Source: Ruminococcus flavefaciens
GTDB lineage: Bacteria > Bacillota > Clostridia > Oscillospirales > Ruminococcaceae
Assembly (NCBI GenBank): GCA_002373775.1
Contig: DFJW01000085.1
Location: 20,332-56,640 of the forward strand
Reading direction: 5' to 3'
DNA length: 36,309 nucleotides
Shown here piece after piece: positions 24,046-32,305 of this stretch (position 1 is its first letter; each line of letters starts with the position of its first letter). The notes beneath the pieces are model-generated. The model was not told where the DNA came from. It saw only the letters and a list, made by a program, of their open reading frames with translations, and searched no databases. The translations under genes were made by a program, and so were the position numbers.

Positions 24046-24090
24046 AATGACCGGAACATCTCCGTTTTGTGCGGGAGCGTTCCGGTCATT
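24046..24090. terminator. Bidirectional terminator between rimM and the ABC-2 operon
   Basis: A perfect 12-bp stem (24046-24057 with 24079-24090) encloses a loop with a smaller CTCC/GGAG pairing. TTCTTT follows on the plus strand and TTTTGCT on the minus strand. It sits between convergent stop codons. Confidence 0.85.
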
Positions 24091-24092
24091 CT

Positions 24093-25250
24093 TTATGCCT
24101 TGGCGGGGATGAGTCCGCCGCTGTATTTGAGACGGTGTACGAGGATGCTGAGTGCTGTGATGCTGACTGCAAATCCAAGTTCGATGAGCAGACACACTGC
24201 AACATCAGAGCCGCTGTAAGCAGATATGCCTGAGATCATGTTGTTTGCCTTTACATACCAGTATACCGGCAGGAAACGTGCTACTGTGATAACGCTGCTG
24301 CTGAGATATCCCAGCGGTACGAATACTCCGCAGAGGAAACTCATTCCGAGACCGATCACCTGAGTGATGAGGTCGATGACTTTTCCGCCCGGTGAAAAGC
24401 TTGCGATGAGAAGGGAGATAGAAGTTGAAACAAGTGCCATTATGAAGCTGTTGATGACTGCCAGCCATTCTTTTCCCCGGAACATGCCGCCGTTCATTAA
24501 CAGTGCTGCGATCATGAAGAGCAGCCATACTGCCATTACGAATACGGTGCTGCCTGCGAAGATCTGCATCGAATAGGACGAAGAGCTGACGCTTGAGCAG
24601 TTTGTGCGGTAGCGGATGTCCTTGCGGTTCATTGCAAGAAGTACGGGACAGAGTGCGCTGAGAAGAACAGATATCATGATATAGGGAATGTAGCGGAAAT
24701 ATCCGGAGAGCGAGAACTCAGAATCGTCGTCGCTGAAAGTCTCATAGTTGACTTCGGTCTCTTCCGAGAGTATGCTGTTTGTGCGGCTGAGAGCTTCTTC
24801 TGTGTCCATTCCCGAGGCTGTGTATGCTCTGAATGTGCTGACATACTGGTCGAGGACTTCGGTCATATACACTGTTGAGTAGCTTTCGTGAATGTGATAG
24901 CTGCTGAAAAGGTCATCTGTTGCGCCGGCAGCGAGTTTTTCTGCATAGCCTTTGTTTATGACGATAGCGTAGTCTATATGTGTGTAATAAAGCTGGTCTA
25001 TGAGTTCGTCGCGGCTGTATTCTTTATCAATGATGTTGTTCGTGCTTCCGATATACTCGGTAAGGGCACGGCTCTCTGGAGTATCATCTTCATCTATGAC
25101 GCTGATGTTCAGCTTTACGCGGGCGAATAATCTGTCCTCACCGCCTCTTTGTGACATTTGTATGGATATGGCGAGAAAGACGATGATATATATCATGGCT
25201 GAAGGCAGTTTCTTTCTGAGCACCTTCATGAAAGCTTTAAAGATCTGCAT
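24093..25250 (-). CDS. ABC-2 type transporter permease (second permease)
   Basis: This 385-aa membrane protein has one N-terminal helix (about 15-32), a large extracytoplasmic domain (about 35-180) and five or six C-terminal helices, the layout of ABC-2/YhgE-like export permeases. FGVFVPLGYLS-type sequence (CGVFVPLGYLSSSVITVARFLPVYWY, about residues 325-350) is the ABC-2 signature region. AAGGAGG is 7 nt before ATG 25250, and the gene overlaps the upstream permease by 14 bp. It should form a heterodimer with that permease. The substrate may be a drug, peptide or lipid and cannot be told from sequence. Confidence 0.88.
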   Translation of the reverse strand: MQIFKAFMKVLRKKLPSAMIYIIVFLAISIQMSQRGGEDRLFARVKLNISVIDEDDTPESRALTEYIGSTNNIIDKEYSRDELIDQLYYTHIDYAIVINKGYAEKLAAGATDDLFSSYHIHESYSTVYMTEVLDQYVSTFRAYTASGMDTEEALSRTNSILSEETEVNYETFSDDDSEFSLSGYFRYIPYIMISVLLSALCPVLLAMNRKDIRYRTNCSSVSSSSYSMQIFAGSTVFVMAVWLLFMIAALLMNGGMFRGKEWLAVINSFIMALVSTSISLLIASFSPGGKVIDLITQVIGLGMSFLCGVFVPLGYLSSSVITVARFLPVYWYVKANNMISGISAYSGSDVAVCLLIELGFAVSITALSILVHRLKYSGGLIPAKA

Positions 25251-26367
25251 ACTTTTTCCTCCTTGTAAGGATGAATCCGAGAACTGCGAATATCAGTGAC
25301 ATTACCAGCATTGTTGTTATCTTGACGAGGAATCTCTTGTGGTCGCTGTAGATATTCAGGCAGTAGAGACTGTCTGAGATGACTGCTGCCGGGTTGATAT
25401 CGTTGAACCACGGTGCTTTTTTAGCTACTATGGGCTTCATATCTCCTATCATGAGACCGCTGAGGAAGCAGGAGATCATTGATACCGCCAGTGCGAGACC
25501 GGTCTTTACGCCTTCGCTTAAATTGCCGATAGAGCCGATGAAAAATCCGAGGCAGACACCGAGGATGCCGCCCATTATTGATGCAGCGTAGACCAGCGGG
25601 AGCTGACTGCCGAAGTCAACTTTCAGGCAGAAATGCAGGAATGTCACGCACACCACCATGCACAGCGTCTGGAGAAGGATGCTTGAAACTATGCTGGCTG
25701 TTATTGCAATAGACTTGGGAGCAGGTGAGCAGCATTTTCTTGCGCCGAGTGCAGAGAGATTTCCCTGATTGGTGATAGCGATGTGCAGACCTGTCATCGA
25801 GCCGTAAAGTGCTACCATTGCAATGAGATTGTAGAAATACTGGATCATGTAATCGGTATTTCCTTCGGTCAGCGGTATCTCACGGCAGGAGTTTACCTCA
25901 TCTGAAAGTGCGGATATCACTGCTTCGTAATTCTGAGGCGAGCGCTGTACAGCTTCTGTGATTATCTGCTGACGGATGTTATATTGTTCAACGAATGAGG
26001 TGAGTATGGTCTCGGGAATGTCTCTTTCCGAAACTGTAAGAGTGAGCTTTTCACCGGCGAAGATCACGCCGTTGACATCTCCGCTGCGGAGCATCTCCAT
26101 TGCCTTTTCTTCGTCTGTGAACTCAGCGTCCAGCAGGGGATGCTCAGCTTCAGACATGGAGGATATCACCTGATGAAGTACGGCGTTTTCCTCCGTCTCA
26201 ACTATGGCGGTCTTGATGGATGAGAACTTGATGTCAGAATCGTATATGCCGCCGAATGCGGTCTTGAAAAAGACACCGAGGATTATGGGAAACAGGAGCA
26301 GCCATATCAGGAACTCCTTGGAGCGTAATCCTGAGAGGATGTCGTATTTTAAATGATGAAGGAACAT
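25237..26367 (-). CDS. ABC-2 type transporter permease (first permease)
   Basis: This 376-aa protein has the same topology as its partner: an N-terminal helix (about 18-38), an extracytoplasmic domain (about 40-165) and a block of about five helices, with LALAVSMISCFLSGLMIGDMKPIV in the ABC-2 signature position. It ends TRRKKYADL. ATG 26367 begins one base after the ATPase stop, with AAGGAGG spanning the end of the ATPase gene. The three genes are therefore translationally coupled and form one exporter. A Ser/Cys-rich loop (GARKCCSPAPKS) lies near residue 208. Confidence 0.88.
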   Translation of the reverse strand: MFLHHLKYDILSGLRSKEFLIWLLLFPIILGVFFKTAFGGIYDSDIKFSSIKTAIVETEENAVLHQVISSMSEAEHPLLDAEFTDEEKAMEMLRSGDVNGVIFAGEKLTLTVSERDIPETILTSFVEQYNIRQQIITEAVQRSPQNYEAVISALSDEVNSCREIPLTEGNTDYMIQYFYNLIAMVALYGSMTGLHIAITNQGNLSALGARKCCSPAPKSIAITASIVSSILLQTLCMVVCVTFLHFCLKVDFGSQLPLVYAASIMGGILGVCLGFFIGSIGNLSEGVKTGLALAVSMISCFLSGLMIGDMKPIVAKKAPWFNDINPAAVISDSLYCLNIYSDHKRFLVKITTMLVMSLIFAVLGFILTRRKKYADL

Positions 26368-26368
26368 G

Positions 26369-27319
26369 TCATGCCTCCTTGTCTCTGAGCGCTTTGCCGG
26401 TTATTTCGAGGAATACATCGTTGAGTGTGGGAAGTTCGGAAAATACCCTTCCGAAACTCAGTTCGTGCTTCTGGAGCAGGTCGAGTATGCGTATCAGGTT
26501 GTGCTTTCCGCCTGAACAGTACACCGTGAGACGCTCGTCGTCGTACTGCACATCGTAAACATGCGGCAGTCCTGCGATTTCGCTGCATATCTGGTCGGAA
26601 AGTCCGAGTATCTCGATATTTATGGTCTCGGTGTTCCTTATCATGCGCTTGAGCTCATCTTTGGTGCCTTCTGCTATTTTTTTGCCTTTGTCCATGATAG
26701 CGATGCGTGTGCATATCTGTTCAACTTCCTCCATGTAGTGGGAGGTGTATATTATGGTAGCGCCTTGCCTGTTGAGTTCACATATGCCTTCGAGGATCTT
26801 GTTGCGGCTCTGTGGATCAACGGCAACCGTGGGTTCGTCGAGGATTATCAGCTTGGGCTTGTGTGCTATGCCGCAGGCGATGTTAAGTCTTCTGAGCAGA
26901 CCGCCGGAGAGCTTTTTGGGATAGAATCTGCGGAATTCTTCAAGCTCAACGAAGCTTATGGCATCTTCCACATACTGCTTTCTCTTTTCCTTATCTTTTA
27001 CATAAAGTCCGCAGAAGTAGTCGATGTTCTCGTATACTGTCAGCTCTTCGAAAACTGCAACGTTCTGCATGATTATGCCGATCTCCTTCTTTATGTCGTA
27101 GCTGACGGGAGTCATTTTCTTTCCGAAGATGCTGATATTGCCCTTGTCGAATGAGAGCAGTGAGAGCAGGCAGTTTATAGTGGTGGTCTTTCCTGAACCG
27201 TTAGGTCCGAGCAGACCGAATATCTCACCCTGATTTATATCAAGACTGAAATGATCCAGTGCGATGAGATCGCCGTAGCGCTTTACCAGATTGTCTATCT
27301 TTACAACAGTGTTTTCCAT
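26369..27319 (-). CDS. ABC transporter ATP-binding protein (ABC-2 exporter)
   Basis: This 316-aa cytoplasmic ATPase powers the two permeases encoded downstream. Walker A is GPNGSGKT (residues 38-45), the Q-loop is GIIMQNVAVFEELTVYEN, the signature is KLSGGLLRRL, Walker B is LIILDEPTVAVDP, and the switch histidine is in YTSHYMEE. The C-terminal 90 residues form the extension typical of CcmA/DrrA-type ATPases. The longest frame starts at ATG 27325, but AGGAGG (27327-27332) would be 1 nt from it. It is 7 nt from ATG 27319, which I choose. It is the first gene of the operon. Confidence 0.94.
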   Translation of the reverse strand: MENTVVKIDNLVKRYGDLIALDHFSLDINQGEIFGLLGPNGSGKTTTINCLLSLLSFDKGNISIFGKKMTPVSYDIKKEIGIIMQNVAVFEELTVYENIDYFCGLYVKDKEKRKQYVEDAISFVELEEFRRFYPKKLSGGLLRRLNIACGIAHKPKLIILDEPTVAVDPQSRNKILEGICELNRQGATIIYTSHYMEEVEQICTRIAIMDKGKKIAEGTKDELKRMIRNTETINIEILGLSDQICSEIAGLPHVYDVQYDDERLTVYCSGGKHNLIRILDLLQKHELSFGRVFSELPTLNDVFLEITGKALRDKEA

Positions 27320-27351
27320 ATCCATTCCTCCTGTGTTTGGTTTCTGTATAT

Positions 27352-27380
27352 ATTATACCTTGTGTGCAGCAGATTTTGAA
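27352..27380 (-). promoter_or_regulatory. ABC-2 operon promoter with a weak -35
   Basis: On the reverse strand, TTCAAA (27375-27380), a 17-nt spacer and TATAAT (27352-27357). The poor -35 box fits activator dependence (see the palindrome at 27397-27422). Confidence 0.65.
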
Positions 27381-27396
27381 GTGTCCGGTGTCAGCA

Positions 27397-27422
27397 GATG
27401 ATGTGACAAATGTCATATCATC
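27397..27422. promoter_or_regulatory. 26-bp CRP/FNR-like palindrome upstream of the ABC-2 operon
   Basis: Two 12-bp half sites (GATGATGTGACA and TGTCATATCATC) match as inverted repeats at 11 of 12 positions around AA. The core reads TGTGA-N6-TCATA, close to the CRP-family TGTGA-N6-TCACA. Its centre is about 64 bp upstream of the predicted ABC-2 start, near the classical class I activator position. Confidence 0.55.
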
Positions 27423-27448
27423 CCGGGCAGGAAAGTGACATAAAGCAG

Positions 27449-27492
27449 AAAGCGCCTGCCTTACCGCATAAAGCAGGCAAGGCAGGCGCTTT
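27449..27492 (-). terminator. Terminator of the repeat-containing lipoprotein gene
   Basis: A perfect 14-bp stem (27449-27462 with 27479-27492) with a 16-nt loop lies 25 nt after the stop codon, followed on the reverse strand by a modest T-rich run (TTTCTGCTTT). Confidence 0.75.
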
Positions 27493-27516
27493 ATATAAAG
27501 TGTGTGTTACCTTGGA

Positions 27517-28368
27517 TCAAAGACCTGTGTTTGTGATAGTGAATGTTACTTCAACAGTGGTCCATGTAGCAAAGTCGTTGAGGTCAACGATGCAGGGTGA
27601 GTATGCAGCAGCTGCATCAGTAGGAGTTTTGTCAACCACGAGAGCGCCCTCAGTAGAAACAGCGTCCTCAGGGAGATTGTTTACCCACTGGTTATAGATG
27701 TTGGAACGGAGTTCCTTTCCGTCATCAGAAGATGTGTAGTTCTTTGCAACAGGTGTTATCTCCTTGCCGTCAACTGTGATGGAGTCGATAGTGAGGACAG
27801 CGTCCGGGAAGAGAGTCTTTCCGTCCTTGACCATAAGTGCGGAGAACATAAGACCGGAAGGTGTAACGCCGTAATCATTTGCGTCGCCTGTTGTGTCAAG
27901 ACGGAAGCCGTTTGTATCAGCAGTAACGCCTACTGTATACTGACCGTCGCCTGTGATCTTGGCAACTTTAGCGTTGTATGAAAGCATAGTGGAGTTCGGA
28001 TCGTCGTTCTTGCCCCAGTACTGTATCCAGCCCTGCTGCTCATTGATAGCGAGATAAGCGTCGCCGGACTCAGCAGCGATAGAAGGTTCTACCTCAACGT
28101 CGTCGATAGCGATAGCCTGAGGTGCGTCAGTGGAAGCTTCAGCAGAAGCAGCTTCAGTGGAAGCCTCAGCAGAAGCAGCTTCGGTGGAAGCCTCTGCCTC
28201 GGAAGTGTCCTCCTCGCTGGAAGCCTCAGATGTTACTTCCTCAGATGATGTCTCAGCCTCAGAGCTGCTTGAATCAGCCTTTGAAGAACTGCTTTCGCCG
28301 CATGATGCGAATGCGCCGCATATCATTGCAGAAGCAAGTATACATGCTAAAATCCTGTTATTTTTCAT
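27517..28368 (-). CDS. Lipoprotein with Ser/Glu/Ala/Thr-rich repeat linker, unknown function
   Basis: This 283-aa protein has a signal peptide with lipobox FASC (C23). A long acidic low-complexity linker follows (about residues 25-85) containing two copies of a 9-residue unit like EASTEAASA. The C-terminal domain (about 88-283) looks like a beta-sandwich: DAYLAINEQQGWIQYWG, GQYTVGVTADTNGF, VEVTFTITNTGL. The linker would hold the domain away from the membrane through the cell wall. A carbohydrate-binding or surface-adhesion role is a guess; no catalytic motif is seen. GAGGT precedes ATG 28368. It is a single-gene unit with its own promoter and terminator. Confidence 0.8.
   Translation of the reverse strand: MKNNRILACILASAMICGAFASCGESSSSKADSSSSEAETSSEEVTSEASSEEDTSEAEASTEAASAEASTEAASAEASTDAPQAIAIDDVEVEPSIAAESGDAYLAINEQQGWIQYWGKNDDPNSTMLSYNAKVAKITGDGQYTVGVTADTNGFRLDTTGDANDYGVTPSGLMFSALMVKDGKTLFPDAVLTIDSITVDGKEITPVAKNYTSSDDGKELRSNIYNQWVNNLPEDAVSTEGALVVDKTPTDAAAAYSPCIVDLNDFATWTTVEVTFTITNTGL
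28130..28201. repeat. 27-bp tandem repeat inside the lipoprotein gene
   Basis: Two 27-bp copies (28130-28156 and 28157-28183) differ at two positions, and a partial third copy starts at 28184. It encodes the Ala/Ser/Thr/Glu linker and could vary in copy number between strains. Confidence 0.85.
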
Positions 28369-28404
28369 TTTCAGATACCTCTTTCTTTGATTTTGTGTCC
28401 CGGC

Positions 28405-28429
28405 AGCCGAGCCTAACGGCCGCCGATCG
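28405..28429 (-). promoter_or_regulatory. GC-rich hairpin in the lipoprotein leader
   Basis: On the reverse strand CGGCGGCCG pairs with CGGCTGCCG (one G-U) around a 7-nt loop, within a leader of about 105 nt. A second pairing, GGCAG with CTGCC, lies nearer the start of transcription (about 28456-28474). It has no T-run. Apart from this and the promoter I see nothing else in the 28369-28560 gap. Confidence 0.5.
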
Positions 28430-28480
28430 CAGACGTTCGCTTTCTATGAGAGGGCAGATATCACGCCTGCCGCTAACTAT

Positions 28481-28509
28481 ATGATACACAATTTTGACTT
28501 TAGTTTCAA
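28481..28509 (-). promoter_or_regulatory. Promoter of the repeat-containing lipoprotein gene
   Basis: On the reverse strand, TTGAAA (28504-28509), a 17-nt spacer and TATCAT (28481-28486). Confidence 0.7.
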
Positions 28510-28626
28510 GATACTTATTGAACAAATTTTAAGGCTGCGGATTTTTTTGAATTGTACATAATTGCCTAAATTATAACTAAATTGCTCACTGACTAAGTGG
28601 TATTGGCAGCTGCCGGGCATAAAATT

Positions 28627-28652
28627 ACCGGACATGCGTCTGCACATCCGGT
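28627..28652 (-). terminator. Terminator of the MarR-ABC exporter operon
   Basis: On the reverse strand ACCGGATGTGC pairs with GCATGTCCGGT (two G-U pairs) around a 4-nt loop, followed by AATTTTAT. It lies about 25 nt after the last stop codon. Confidence 0.7.
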
Positions 28653-28677
28653 CAATTTCAGGTATGCTGTCCCGGCA

Positions 28678-30567
28678 TCAGCTGAGTTCGAACATGCCGG
28701 TATAGAGCTGGTAGTATTTGCCGTGCTGGGCGATGAGTTCGTTGTGGCTTCCGCGCTCGATTATCTTTCCGTGTTCAAGCACCATTATGGCGTGTGAGTT
28801 GCGGACTGTCGAGAGACGGTGAGCGATAACGAAAACAGTTCTGCCTTCCATGAGGGAATCCATGCCCTTTTCGATGAGGGCTTCAGTACGGGTATCAATG
28901 GAGCTGGTAGCTTCATCGAGGATGAGTACCGGCGGATCTGCTACGGCTGCACGGGCTATAGCAAGGAGCTGACGCTGTCCCTGACTGAGATTGCCGCCGT
29001 CAGCAGTGAGCATGGTGTCATAGCCGTTTTCAAGGTGCTGAATGAACGTATCGGCATTTGCCAGCTTTGCAGCCGCGTATACCTCTTCGTCTGTAGCATC
29101 CAGCTTTCCGTAGCGGATATTCTCCATTACCGTGCCTGTGAAGAGGTGGGTGTCCTGAAGAACTATTGACTGCGAACGGCGCAGGTCGTGCTTCTTTATT
29201 TTATTGATGTTTATGCCGTCGTAGCGTATCTTTCCGTCGGGAACGTCATAGAAGCGGTTTATCAGGTTCGTGATAGTGGTCTTTCCTGCACCTGTAGAAC
29301 CTACGAAGGCTATCTTCTGACCGGGCTTTGCATAAAGGGTGATGCCGTTGAGGACCGTCTTTTCGGGTTCGTATCCGAAGTAAACGTCATCGAATTCCAC
29401 ATTTCCGCGGACCTCTGTATATGTCACAGTGCCGTCTGCTTTATGCGGGTGCTTCCATGCCCAGCGGCCGGTGCGGACGTCGGATTCTGTGATAGTGCCG
29501 TCCGGTGCGATGGCAGCATTCACCAGAGATACATATCCGTCGTCTGACTCAGCTTCTTCGTCGATGACCTTGAAGATCCTCTCAGCACCGGCAAGGGCGG
29601 TGAGTACGGAGTTGAGCTGCTGGGATACCTGAGTTATGGGCTGTGAGAATGTTCTTGTGAGCTGGAGGTAAGCAACTACAGTGCCGACTGTGAGCCCTCC
29701 CCAGCCCTTGACTACCATTATACCGCCGATTATCGCAGTAACAGCATAGTGGAGGTAGGAGAGGTTGTTCATTATGGGCATGAGTATGTTTGCGAAAGTA
29801 TTTGCTCTTGTGGAGGCTTCGCAGAGCGTTTCGTTGAGCTTGTCGAATTCCTCGGTCGCCTTGTCTTCGTGACAGAACACCTTGACTACCTTCTGACCGT
29901 CTATCATCTCTTCGATGTATCCGTTTACAGCACCGATAGCCTTCTGCTGTGCGATGAACCCCTTGCTGCTGCGTGAACCTATGAAGCCGATGACGCGTAT
30001 AATGATGAAGAACATCAGGATGACGATTATGGTCAGCAGCCAGCTGAGACGTATCATCGAGAAGAGTACAGCAGTTATGGTTATGGCTGAGCTTATGAAC
30101 TGTGCGATGCTGTTGCTGAGCATTTCGCGGATAGCATCGGTATCGTTGGTGTAAAGGCTCATCAGCTCACCGTGGGTGTGCTTGTCGAAATAGCGTATGG
30201 GCAGCGACTCCATTTCGTTGAAGAGATCGTTCCTTATCCTCATGAGAGTGGTGGTGGAGATCCTCATCATGAGCCGCTGGTAAATGAAGGTGGAGACAGC
30301 GCCGATGGCGTAGACTGTGCCGAGGAAGGTCAGGAGCGAAATATACTCCTTTTTATCCCATGTGCCGCTCCTGAGAGCTTCTTCGATGTTGTCGATGAGG
30401 GGCTTCAGCATATTCGTGCCGATAACGCCGGCACCGGAACTGAGCACAACTCCGACTACTACGAATATGAACTTGGCTTTGAAGCCGTACATGTAGCTGA
30501 AGATACGTTTGAGTGTGCCGAAAGCCTGCTCAGGCTTTGCGGACGGACGCATATTTCTCGGAGGCAT
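28678..30567 (-). CDS. Heterodimeric ABC exporter, subunit with the canonical Walker B glutamate
   Basis: This 629-aa half-transporter has six membrane helices (about residues 30-345) and a C-terminal nucleotide-binding domain. Walker A is GSTGAGKTT (from about 423), the signature is LSQGQRQ, and Walker B is LILDEATSSID with catalytic E552. A roughly 35-residue insert (DDGYVSLVNAAIAPDGTITES) precedes the NBD. The LSQGQ signature with a normal Glu is what the TM288/LmrD-like partner of heterodimeric exporters shows. Its ATG shares one base with the TAA of the partner gene. Together they probably export drugs, peptides or lipids under control of the upstream MarR regulator. Confidence 0.93.
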   Translation of the reverse strand: MPPRNMRPSAKPEQAFGTLKRIFSYMYGFKAKFIFVVVGVVLSSGAGVIGTNMLKPLIDNIEEALRSGTWDKKEYISLLTFLGTVYAIGAVSTFIYQRLMMRISTTTLMRIRNDLFNEMESLPIRYFDKHTHGELMSLYTNDTDAIREMLSNSIAQFISSAITITAVLFSMIRLSWLLTIIVILMFFIIIRVIGFIGSRSSKGFIAQQKAIGAVNGYIEEMIDGQKVVKVFCHEDKATEEFDKLNETLCEASTRANTFANILMPIMNNLSYLHYAVTAIIGGIMVVKGWGGLTVGTVVAYLQLTRTFSQPITQVSQQLNSVLTALAGAERIFKVIDEEAESDDGYVSLVNAAIAPDGTITESDVRTGRWAWKHPHKADGTVTYTEVRGNVEFDDVYFGYEPEKTVLNGITLYAKPGQKIAFVGSTGAGKTTITNLINRFYDVPDGKIRYDGININKIKKHDLRRSQSIVLQDTHLFTGTVMENIRYGKLDATDEEVYAAAKLANADTFIQHLENGYDTMLTADGGNLSQGQRQLLAIARAAVADPPVLILDEATSSIDTRTEALIEKGMDSLMEGRTVFVIAHRLSTVRNSHAIMVLEHGKIIERGSHNELIAQHGKYYQLYTGMFELS

Positions 30568-32297
30568 TATTCATCAGCTCCTTTCTGCTGAGAGTCATAG
30601 ACTTCGCGATAGATGCTGCTCGTCTGCATGAGTTGGTCGTGCGTGCCGACATCTGTTATCTTTCCGTTGTCCATTACTATGATGCGGTCGGCGTCCATTA
30701 CAGATGATATTCGCTGAGCGATAATAATAGTAGTGGTGTCGGCAAGGTCTTCGCGGAATGCTTTGCGGATGCTGCTGTCTGTAGCGGTATCGACAGCACT
30801 TGTGGAGTCGTCGAGAATGATTATCCTCGGCTTTTTAAGGAGAGCGCGTGCGATGCAGATACGCTGCTTCTGACCGCCGGAGACGTTCACGCCGCCCTGA
30901 CCGAGGTCGGTATCATATCCGTCAGGGAAATTCATGATGAAGTCATGAGCGCAGGCAGACTTGCAAGCTGCGACTATTTCTTCGTCAGTGGCGTTCTCGT
31001 TGCCCCATCTGAGGTTTTCTTTGATAGTTCCGGAGAACAGGACGTTTTTCTGGAGCACCATAGCGACCTGATCGCGGAGAGTATCAAGTGCGTATTCCTT
31101 TACATTATGACCGCCGACGATGACATCGCCTTCGGTGGCGTCATAGAGACGCGGTATCAGCTGAACGAGCGAGGTCTTTGAAGAACCTGTGCCGCCGATG
31201 ATGCCGATAGTTTCACCTGATAGTATATCCAGGTCGATATGGCTGAGCGCCAGATTGTTCATGTCGTTGAAATAGCTGAAACTTACATTTCTGAAGCTGA
31301 CAGAGCCGTCTTCCGCGGATATGCCGCTCTCTTTGTCCTTTATAGTAGGCTCTTCGGAGAGAACTTCGTAAATACGCTGGAGGGAAGCTCTTGAAATTAC
31401 GAACATTATGAACAGCATCGAGAGCATCATCAGAGACATGAGTATCTGTGCGACGTACATGATAAAGCTTGAGAGCTCACCGGTAGCAATGCCGCCGTCT
31501 ACAGCCATATTTCCGCCGAACCAGAGTATGGCGCAGATGCTTCCGTACATGCACAGCTGCATGATAGGCATGGACATGATGATGAGTTTTTCAGCGAATA
31601 CCTGTGCGCGTCTTACGCTGTCGGTGTTTTCGTTGAAGCGTTTCTTTTCGTATTCTTCACGGGAGAAAGCCTTTACTACGCGGATGCCTACAAGGTTCTC
31701 CTGCACTTTTGCATTCATATTGTCGTACTCTTTGAGCATTTTTTCAAAACGCGGATGCGCCTTTGATATTATAATGAATACTGCGCCTCCGAGTATCGGT
31801 ATGGCAAAGAGGAAGACTATGGATAGTTTTGCGTTTATGCTGACCGCCATGGTAGTTGCGCTTATGAGCATAATGGGCGAGCGGAAAGCCATTCGTATGA
31901 ACATCATGAAAGCGTTCTGTAAATTCGTGACGTCAGTTGTGAGGCGGGTAGTGAGTGAGGCAGTTGAGAATTTGTCAACATTGGCAAACGAGAAGTCCTG
32001 TACCTTGCGGAACAAAGCACCTCTCAGGTTCTTGGCGAATCCCATTGCCGCAACAGCACTGAGACGTGCTGCGATAGCACCGAAGAACAGTGACAGAAGC
32101 GCCATTCCTACCATGAGCGCACCCATGCCTGCGACGTAGCTTATCCTGCCTTCTTTGATGCCGTTGTCGATTATTTTTGCCATTACCAGAGGAATGGTGA
32201 CTTCCATTACTACTTCGCCGATAATGGTTATCGGTGAGAGTATGGCTTGTTTCTTGTATTCGCCGACGTGTGAAAATACTGTTTTGTACACTGGCAA
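30567..32297 (-). CDS. Heterodimeric ABC exporter, subunit with a degenerate catalytic site
   Basis: This 576-aa half-transporter has six membrane helices (about 15-310) and an NBD with Walker A GGTGSSKT (368-375) and signature VSGGQKQ. Walker B reads IIILDDSTSAVD, where D497 replaces the catalytic glutamate. In the TM287/288 and BmrCD type this half carries the non-hydrolysing site, and its intact signature completes the active site made with the partner. It is followed with a one-base overlap by the partner gene, and it starts 8 nt after the MarR stop. The degeneracy is a normal trait of these heterodimers, not a mutation. Confidence 0.93.
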   Translation of the reverse strand: MPVYKTVFSHVGEYKKQAILSPITIIGEVVMEVTIPLVMAKIIDNGIKEGRISYVAGMGALMVGMALLSLFFGAIAARLSAVAAMGFAKNLRGALFRKVQDFSFANVDKFSTASLTTRLTTDVTNLQNAFMMFIRMAFRSPIMLISATTMAVSINAKLSIVFLFAIPILGGAVFIIISKAHPRFEKMLKEYDNMNAKVQENLVGIRVVKAFSREEYEKKRFNENTDSVRRAQVFAEKLIIMSMPIMQLCMYGSICAILWFGGNMAVDGGIATGELSSFIMYVAQILMSLMMLSMLFIMFVISRASLQRIYEVLSEEPTIKDKESGISAEDGSVSFRNVSFSYFNDMNNLALSHIDLDILSGETIGIIGGTGSSKTSLVQLIPRLYDATEGDVIVGGHNVKEYALDTLRDQVAMVLQKNVLFSGTIKENLRWGNENATDEEIVAACKSACAHDFIMNFPDGYDTDLGQGGVNVSGGQKQRICIARALLKKPRIIILDDSTSAVDTATDSSIRKAFREDLADTTTIIIAQRISSVMDADRIIVMDNGKITDVGTHDQLMQTSSIYREVYDSQQKGADE

Positions 32298-32305
32298 AGC
32301 TCCTT

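Noticed and set aside
28130..28201. Tandem repeats as a possible CRISPR array
   Set aside because: The copies are directly adjacent with no spacers and lie in frame inside a lipoprotein gene.
30807..30812. Damaging mutation in the ABC exporter Walker B
   Set aside because: Replacement of the catalytic Glu by Asp is the normal state of one half of heterodimeric ABC exporters, and the partner subunit keeps its Glu.
31408..32139. A 243-codon plus-strand open frame
   Set aside because: It is antisense to the membrane domain of the ABC exporter subunit and reads as a composition artefact (many Met, Ser and Ala).
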